From Desulfobacterales bacterium (GTDB lineage: Bacteria; Desulfobacterota; Desulfobacteria; Desulfobacterales; QNYZ01), in assembly GCA_029938515.1 (NCBI GenBank), contig JAOZUU010000082.1, forward strand, positions 1-8,873: DNA of 8,873 nt. Reading direction: 5' to 3'. The notes beneath the pieces were generated by a model. It was not told where the DNA came from. It ran no database searches and saw nothing but the letters and a program-made list of their open reading frames with translations. This document shows positions 4,989 through 8,873 of this stretch, in pieces. Positions within the stretch are counted from its first letter, which is position 1, and every line of letters begins with the position of its first letter. The translations under genes and the position numbers were made by a program.

Positions 4989-6080
4989 TTACCCTATTGC
5001 CGCTGCCACCATCGCCTGTACATTCTTCAGCCCGGCATTGGCCGGAATATCGCAACCGGACTGAAGGATGAAACCTTTGGGTCCCAGTTCTCTTATCAGT
5101 CTCGTACAATATGCGTAAATTTCGTCCGGTGTTTCTAAATACAGCATGGACGCCGGGACATCGCCCATGATGCACAGATGATCATCCAGTATGCTTTTGG
5201 CCTTGAAAATATCGGTTTCCCCGTCAAGGGCCAGGATGCATTTGCCCCTGGGAAGTTCTTTGAATCGTTTAAGTTCACGTGTCCAGTCCGAATCCAGGTG
5301 GAGGAGGGCGATGAGACCGGCATCGGTGACTTCATAGACCAGTTTTCGAAAATAGGGCCATACGAACCGGTTCCACATGGCGGGGGACAACAGGCAGGGG
5401 GCGGCCCGCCACCCGCCGATCCATACCAGGGGATAGCCAAGCTTTTGGGCGCGTCGAATCGCCTTGTCGGCCAGATGGGGTACGATCGTATCCATGACGG
5501 CTTCAATTTTGTCCGGTATTTCTATCAGATCCATAAAAAATTCAGCCATGGAACGGGCACCGCATAAAAGCTCAATCGGTGTGGTGACATCGCCACCGCT
5601 CAACACCGGGACGCCATTGTCCCGCCATTTCCCCTTTACATCCACGGGTTTTCGTTTGGGTGGGAAGAATTCATCCGGTACGCCATTGAGAATATCCTCC
5701 CGCATGAACCGGTCAAAGAATTCGGGCCAACCCGTATTCAGCAAACGGTCATAGTCATCCCGCTTCATCAACTCGGTTTCAGCTACCTGCCACATTTCAT
5801 TGTCGGGCAGGTCAACGCCGGGCACGCGAACTTTGGACATGAAGTCATAGCAGAGCCCATACGGCCAGAATGATCCGTAATTAACGGCATCACCGCCACC
5901 GATTAAATGGAAAGCCCGGATCATGGTGTCGAGGTTCTTTACCGGCGATCCCAGAAACTCAGCCATCGGTGTACCGGTTGCATAAGCGGCGAAACCGGAA
6001 TACTCCAGAACAACCGGGACTCGGTCCGGCTCTTCCAAGGCCACTGCTTTTAAAATTCTGGTTAAGCGTTCAGCGTACAC
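4989..6080 (-). CDS. Uroporphyrinogen decarboxylase (URO-D) family protein, methyltransferase-like
   Basis: A 363-residue protein of the URO-D/MtaA/CmuA superfamily, whose members decarboxylate uroporphyrinogen or move methyl groups between corrinoids and thiol cofactors. Features: an N-terminal ERLTRILKAVALEEPDRVP opening (4-22), GGW (222-224) before the SPAMWNRFVWPYFRKLV helix (about 232-248), HLD (261-263), IMGDVPASML (304-313) and SGCDIP (341-346). The zinc site of MtaA-type enzymes is H-x-C plus a distal Cys; here it is His261-x-Asp263 plus Cys343, so one Cys is replaced by Asp. Heme-pathway HemE is unlikely because its conserved N-terminal motifs are missing. The start is GTG at 6080, overlapping the end of pspC by 11 bases, with a weak GGAAG upstream, so translation is probably coupled to the psp operon. 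Substrate unknown. Confidence 0.85.
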   Translation of the reverse strand: MYAERLTRILKAVALEEPDRVPVVLEYSGFAAYATGTPMAEFLGSPVKNLDTMIRAFHLIGGGDAVNYGSFWPYGLCYDFMSKVRVPGVDLPDNEMWQVAETELMKRDDYDRLLNTGWPEFFDRFMREDILNGVPDEFFPPKRKPVDVKGKWRDNGVPVLSGGDVTTPIELLCGARSMAEFFMDLIEIPDKIEAVMDTIVPHLADKAIRRAQKLGYPLVWIGGWRAAPCLLSPAMWNRFVWPYFRKLVYEVTDAGLIALLHLDSDWTRELKRFKELPRGKCILALDGETDIFKAKSILDDHLCIMGDVPASMLYLETPDEIYAYCTRLIRELGPKGFILQSGCDIPANAGLKNVQAMVAAAIG

Positions 6081-6453
6081 TATTCATCTTTTCTTCCCAT
6101 TCGAAGTCTTTACCGGTCACGATATCTTCCATGCGCCGAATACGTTGATCGATATTATCGTAGCGACGCCGAACCCGGCGGGCCGTACGATGGCGGGAGT
6201 CCATATAGCTGTCGTAGAAATCCCGTTCGGCTACACTTTCAAAAGGGCGGATCGGCTCGGGCTTCATCACCAGTGCGGCCACGACGTAAATGCCGATCAT
6301 TGGCCAGATTCCGGTAATCATCAATACGACAACCACCATAAACCGGATCCAGAACACACTGAAATCGAAATATTCCCCAAATCCGCGGCACACACCAAAT
6401 ATAAACCCGCGCCGGGAGCGGTACAATCCGCGCGTTTGTTGGTATCGATTCAT
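6070..6453 (-). CDS. pspC: Phage shock protein C, PspC-domain membrane protein
   Basis: PspC is an inner-membrane sensor that, with PspB, relieves PspA inhibition of PspF under envelope stress. The 127-residue product begins with the typical LYRSRRGFIFGVCRGFGEYF segment (10-29; GVCRGFGEYF is the hallmark), followed by hydrophobic stretches at about 33-48 and 50-63, then a charged cytosolic tail rich in Arg (RTARRVRRR, about 94-102) with a helical segment. Its ATG overlaps the pspB stop by four bases (ATGA) and AAGGAA lies upstream. Its final codons overlap the GTG start of the URO-D gene. Confidence 0.93.
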   Translation of the reverse strand: MNRYQQTRGLYRSRRGFIFGVCRGFGEYFDFSVFWIRFMVVVVLMITGIWPMIGIYVVAALVMKPEPIRPFESVAERDFYDSYMDSRHRTARRVRRRYDNIDQRIRRMEDIVTGKDFEWEEKMNSVR

Positions 6454-6698
6454 TTGTCTTTTTCCTTTTCTTTATAATCCATCAGAATCGTCTCCAGAGT
6501 TTCGATCCTTTTTTCCATGCGGGACAGTCCCCGAAAGATCTCCTGCATCATTTCCGCCTCTTCGGCCTGGTTCTTCCGACTTCGCCGGGATATCCCGCCA
6601 TGGCGAGCTCTAATCGCCGCGAGGATCGTCCCGCCGACAATCGCCAGGGCGAGGATAAGACTTCCGAAAACAATGCCTACGATGTAAACCGGTGTCAT
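6450..6698 (-). CDS. pspB: Phage shock protein B-like membrane protein
   Basis: An 82-residue protein with the PspB plan: one N-terminal transmembrane helix (about 4-29), a short basic stretch (RARHGGISRRSRK, 30-42) and a C-terminal amphipathic coiled coil with the characteristic LSRMEKRIETLETIL pattern (58-72). PspB partners PspC in the membrane to sequester PspA. The start overlaps the pspA stop by four bases (ATGA at 6698-6695) and a GGAG lies ten bases upstream. Position between pspA and pspC supports the name more than sequence alone would, since small single-helix proteins are otherwise ambiguous. Confidence 0.88.
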   Translation of the reverse strand: MTPVYIVGIVFGSLILALAIVGGTILAAIRARHGGISRRSRKNQAEEAEMMQEIFRGLSRMEKRIETLETILMDYKEKEKDK

Positions 6699-7381
6699 TT
6701 TCGACTATGCTCCATTATATTCGCGTTTTCTTTCTTGATGGATTTCAATGCATCAAGTTCCATTTCGATTTCATCGTCGTACAATTTTTCGAACGCTTCT
6801 TCAAGGGTTGGTTTCCGACCGTAGTTAATCAGGTCTGCCTCCGCCTCCATCCGTTCGATACGATTTTCGAAATCATCGAATTTAGCGATGGTTTCGTAAC
6901 TGTCTACCCGGCGGATTTCCTCCTGAGCCCTGCGCTTACCTATCGCCCGGATATGGCGTTGGGCGAGCACCCGCTGTTTTTCCCGGGCTTTGGTCAGCTT
7001 TTCGTCAAGCTGACGGATGTCGTCCCGATATTGGGCGATCAGGGTCTGGTGACCGCTAAGTTCCGTCTCCAGGGACTGGGTCATACGGGCAAAGCGGCGT
7101 TTTTCCTGAAGCGCTTCACGGGCCAGATTGTCGCGTTCTTTTTCAACGGCCAGACTCGCCCGATCTTCCCAAAGCGTTTCACGGGAACAGGCCTCGTCGA
7201 TCTGACGCTGAATCTTTTTGCGGTTGGCCATCACTCCCGCACAAGCCGCTTTCAGCTCGACCAGGGTATCTTCCATCTCCCGGATCATCAAGCGTATCAG
7301 CTTCTCGGGATCCTCAGCTTTGTCCAGCATGGCATTGATATTGGAACTGATAATGTCTCTAAATCGTGTAAAAACACCCAT
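6695..7381 (-). CDS. pspA: Phage shock protein A (PspA/IM30 family)
   Basis: A peripheral membrane protein that binds stressed inner membrane as ESCRT-III-like polymers and otherwise inhibits PspF. The product is 228 residues (E. coli PspA has 222). It starts MGVFTRFRDIISSNINAMLD, the amphipathic membrane-binding helix, followed by AEDPEKLIRLMIREMEDTL (22-40) and long charged coiled coil to the end. I chose the ATG at 7381, not the in-frame ATG at 7483: it has AAGGAG eight bases upstream and matches the family N-terminus, while the longer version would be translated from DNA covering the sigma-54 promoter. It is first gene of pspA-pspB-pspC-URO-D and transcribed from 7433-7448. Confidence 0.95.
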   Translation of the reverse strand: MGVFTRFRDIISSNINAMLDKAEDPEKLIRLMIREMEDTLVELKAACAGVMANRKKIQRQIDEACSRETLWEDRASLAVEKERDNLAREALQEKRRFARMTQSLETELSGHQTLIAQYRDDIRQLDEKLTKAREKQRVLAQRHIRAIGKRRAQEEIRRVDSYETIAKFDDFENRIERMEAEADLINYGRKPTLEEAFEKLYDDEIEMELDALKSIKKENANIMEHSRK

Positions 7382-7432
7382 TGTAGTTCTCCTTGCTTGA
7401 CGGGTTGTTTCATTCAACTGCTTTGGTTGATG

Positions 7433-7448
7433 AGCACAATCCGTGCCA
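7433..7448 (-). promoter_or_regulatory. Sigma-54 promoter of the psp operon
   Basis: Minus strand TGGCACGGATTGTGCT matches the consensus TGGCACG-N4-TTGCW with the invariant GG (-24) and GC (-12) at canonical spacing; only one T of the -12 element is changed to G. The predicted start is near 7422, about 41 bases before the pspA ATG. Presence opposite pspF fits the known psp layout. Confidence 0.88.
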
Positions 7449-7451
7449 GAG

Positions 7452-7472
7452 TGGTTCATATTATAATAACCA
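7452..7472. promoter_or_regulatory. Inverted repeat TGGTT-N11-AACCA, candidate regulator site
   Basis: Perfect five-base arms (7452-7456 and 7468-7472) flank an A/T-rich centre, immediately upstream of the psp -24 element. The same TGGT...ACCA arms recur at 7530-7544. It may bind PspF or another regulator. It is closer to the promoter than a usual enhancer site, and no binding consensus was available to compare. Confidence 0.35.
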
Positions 7473-7509
7473 GCTGATTTCACAGGTGATACACTTTATA
7501 AAAGTAGGG

Positions 7510-7538
7510 TTGACCGGGTAATAGGAAAATGGTAAATT
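7510..7538 (+). promoter_or_regulatory. Candidate sigma-70 promoter of pspF
   Basis: TTGACC (7510-7515, five of six) is spaced by 17 bases from TAAATT (7533-7538, four of six). Its -10 overlaps the inverted repeat at 7530-7544, which would suit negative autoregulation of pspF as known in enterobacteria. Ribosome-binding signal AGGTG precedes the ATG at 7580. Confidence 0.45.
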
Positions 7539-7544
7539 ATACCA
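7530..7544. promoter_or_regulatory. Inverted repeat TGGTA-AATTA-TACCA, candidate PspF enhancer site
   Basis: A perfect 5-5-5 inverted repeat centred near 7537, about 115 bases upstream of the predicted psp start, which is a normal distance for an enhancer-binding protein site. It also overlaps the proposed pspF -10, so one bound protein could activate psp and repress pspF. Confidence 0.4.
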
Positions 7545-7579
7545 AATATTAGTAAAATTAACTTAATTCAGGTGTAATT

Positions 7580-8665
7580 ATGCCATACCTCGATAAAAAT
7601 GATGCTGAGAATAATACCCCGGTCGCATCATCCGGGGTCACAATGGAGGCGCAGGGTCAGTCAGATGCGTTTCTGGAATTTCAGGAACGGATCGCAAAGG
7701 TCGCGCCCATCGATCGGCCGGTACTGATCATCGGAGAACGCGGTACGGGAAAGGAATTGGCCGTCACTCGCCTACATTACCTGTCCGGTCGGTGGGAAGG
7801 GCCTTTGGTGACGATCAACTGCGCTGCGTTGCCGCCATCTCTCATGGAAACGGAACTTTTCGGCCATGAAAAAGGTGCTTTCACCGGTGCCGTCAAGCGC
7901 CGTCAGGGCCGTTTTGAAGCGGCCGACAACGGCACCCTGTTACTCGATGAAATCGGGAATATCCCCATGGAGGCGCAGGAAAAGATTCTGCGGGTAGTGG
8001 AATACGGCGTGTTCGAGCGGGTTGGCGGGATCCGGCCGGTAGAAGTAGATGTGCGGGTGATCGGTGCTACCAATGCAGATTTACCGGCATTGGCAAGGGA
8101 CAACCAATTCAAACAGGACCTGCTGGACCGGCTCTCATTTGAGGTGTTGTTTCTTCCCCCGCTTCGGGAGAGAAAGGGCGATATCCTTCTTCTGGCCGAT
8201 CATTTCGCCCGCCGCATGGCTTACGAAATGGGGATGGAAGACATGCCCTCGTTCAGCCCCGATGCGGCTGCTGCCCTGGAAAAGCATACCTGGCTGGGGA
8301 ACATCCGAGAATTGAAGAACGTGGTGGAACGGGCCGTTTACCGGTCGACAACCCCTCGCATCGAATTCATCAATCTGGACCCGTTTCAGTCGCCCTATCA
8401 GGTGGAAGATCCAAAGCCGGCTGACTTTGAACCGGCGAAGAAAATAACGTTAAGCAAGGAATCGAAAATGCCCGATTTTACTCGTCTGCCGCTGAAAGAT
8501 GCCGTTAAAAGCCTGGAGATTAATATGATCAAACGTGCCCTGGAAAACGTACGCTATCATCAAAAGAAAGCTGCCGGCCTGCTGGGATTGACCTATGACC
8601 AGTTTCGAGGACTGCTCCGCAAGTATTCAGAGGAGCTAAGGCACTACGAATATGCCGGGGAATGA
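7580..8665 (+). CDS. pspF: Psp operon transcriptional activator, sigma-54-dependent AAA+ protein
   Basis: A bacterial enhancer-binding protein that remodels sigma-54 RNA polymerase to open the psp promoter. The 361-residue product has the AAA+ domain with almost no N-terminal receiver domain, typical of PspF. Seen: Walker A GERGTGKE (52-59), GAFTGA sigma-54 loop (99-104), Walker B GTLLLDE (118-124), sensor I GATN (162-165), sensor II GNIRELKN (240-247), and a C-terminal Fis-type helix-turn-helix KKAAGLLGLTYDQFRGLLRK (329-348). YLSGRW (67-72) matches the YLSxRW loop whose Trp (W56 in E. coli) mediates inhibition by PspA, which strongly supports PspF over other NtrC-like proteins. One putative arginine finger is changed: FKQDLLDR has Lys178 where PspF has Arg162; the second (Arg184) is kept. 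Divergent from pspABC. Confidence 0.95.
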   Translation: MPYLDKNDAENNTPVASSGVTMEAQGQSDAFLEFQERIAKVAPIDRPVLIIGERGTGKELAVTRLHYLSGRWEGPLVTINCAALPPSLMETELFGHEKGAFTGAVKRRQGRFEAADNGTLLLDEIGNIPMEAQEKILRVVEYGVFERVGGIRPVEVDVRVIGATNADLPALARDNQFKQDLLDRLSFEVLFLPPLRERKGDILLLADHFARRMAYEMGMEDMPSFSPDAAAALEKHTWLGNIRELKNVVERAVYRSTTPRIEFINLDPFQSPYQVEDPKPADFEPAKKITLSKESKMPDFTRLPLKDAVKSLEINMIKRALENVRYHQKKAAGLLGLTYDQFRGLLRKYSEELRHYEYAGE

Positions 8666-8689
8666 TCCCATCAAGATCATCCTTTTTTT
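8662..8689 (+). terminator. Possible terminator of pspF
   Basis: ATGATC (8662-8667, including the stop codon) pairs with GATCAT (8675-8680) over a seven-base loop and is followed by CC and a run of seven T. The stem is short and A/T-balanced, so strength is uncertain, but the T run directly behind the stop is suggestive. Confidence 0.45.
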
Positions 8690-8750
8690 CGCGCTGTCCC
8701 CATAATTCCAAAATTGTTTTTACTTCGATCAAGGGTGAGGGGGCAAGGGG

Positions 8751-8873
8751 TTATTTTTTAATCTTAACCAGATGGCTGCCGAGGAGCCGGATATGCCCCA
8801 TCTCTTCCTTGATGATGTCTCCCAGTTGTTTTTTCCCTTTATCCGTGGGAACAGCTTCTTTCATCCCGAGGAA
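8751..8873 (-). CDS. C-terminal end of a ferritin-like (rubrerythrin/bacterioferritin-type) protein, partial
   Basis: An open minus-strand frame runs in from the right edge and stops at TAA (8753-8751), giving the last 40 residues. It contains DIIKEEMGHIRLLGSHLVKI, with an E-E-x-x-H motif in an amphipathic helix, the usual last metal-ligand helix of ferritin-like four-helix proteins (rubrerythrin, bacterioferritin and relatives). The frame ends in KIKK. The N-terminal and central parts are outside the window, so the subfamily is not assignable; iron storage or peroxide reduction are the common roles. It is convergent with pspF. Confidence 0.6.
   Translation of the reverse strand, partial: FLGMKEAVPTDKGKKQLGDIIKEEMGHIRLLGSHLVKIKK

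Noticed and set aside
5178..5754. Long open frames on the plus strand opposite the URO-D gene
   Set aside because: They are antisense to a clearly conserved coding region, lack ribosome sites and show no family resemblance.
7382..7483. N-terminal extension of pspA starting at the upstream ATG (7483)
   Set aside because: It has no good ribosome site, the residues do not resemble the PspA N-terminus, and the sigma-54 promoter lies inside it. The ATG at 7381 has AAGGAG and the family start.
1..8873. CRISPR arrays, tRNA or rRNA genes, insertion sequences, prophage or attachment sites
   Set aside because: No regular spaced repeats beyond the two-unit repeat at 70-103, no cloverleaf, no transposase or integrase, and no flanking duplications were seen.

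Overview
The window reads like ordinary chromosome from a Gram-negative anaerobe, most likely Desulfobacterota (sulfate-reducer-like deltaproteobacteria). The reasons are a complete phage-shock (psp) module with a sigma-54 activator, a second sigma-54-type promoter, a GEMM-type cyclic-dinucleotide riboswitch in front of a PilZ gene, a URO-D-family methyltransferase-like protein, and a shuffled CGATTTCGATCCCGAT repeat at the left end. This placement is inference; no rRNA or other marker gene is present.

Layout. 1-223: intergenic DNA with a strong repeat-derived hairpin and a terminator-like hairpin. 224-943 (+): aat, leucyl/phenylalanyl-tRNA-protein transferase. 1061-4014 (-): a three-gene class II (BtuCDF/FecBCD-type) ABC importer in the order binding protein, permease, ATPase. 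It is driven from a good sigma-70 promoter (4144-4173) through a leader of about 120 nt that contains an intrinsic terminator just before the first gene. 4345-4932 (+): a sigma-54-like promoter, a GEMM-I-like aptamer with an overlapping intrinsic terminator, and a single-domain PilZ protein. 4989-7381 (-): pspA-pspB-pspC followed by a URO-D-family gene that overlaps pspC. 7382-7579: divergent control region with a sigma-54 promoter for psp, a candidate sigma-70 promoter for pspF and two TGGT...ACCA inverted repeats. 7580-8665 (+): pspF. 8751-8873 (-): the C-terminal end of a ferritin-like protein, cut by the window edge.

How they work together. The psp block is self-contained: PspF activates the sigma-54 promoter of pspABC, PspA is expected to restrain PspF, and PspB/PspC sense membrane stress. 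The riboswitch-PilZ unit looks like a two-level cyclic-dinucleotide circuit: the aptamer would control synthesis of a protein that itself probably binds c-di-GMP. The ABC importer probably brings in an iron chelate, heme, a corrinoid or a related metal complex; the sequence does not decide which.

Most worth a second look: the riboswitch-terminator-PilZ unit, the unassigned structured leader (with a possible five-codon leader peptide) of the importer operon, and the URO-D gene attached to the psp operon.
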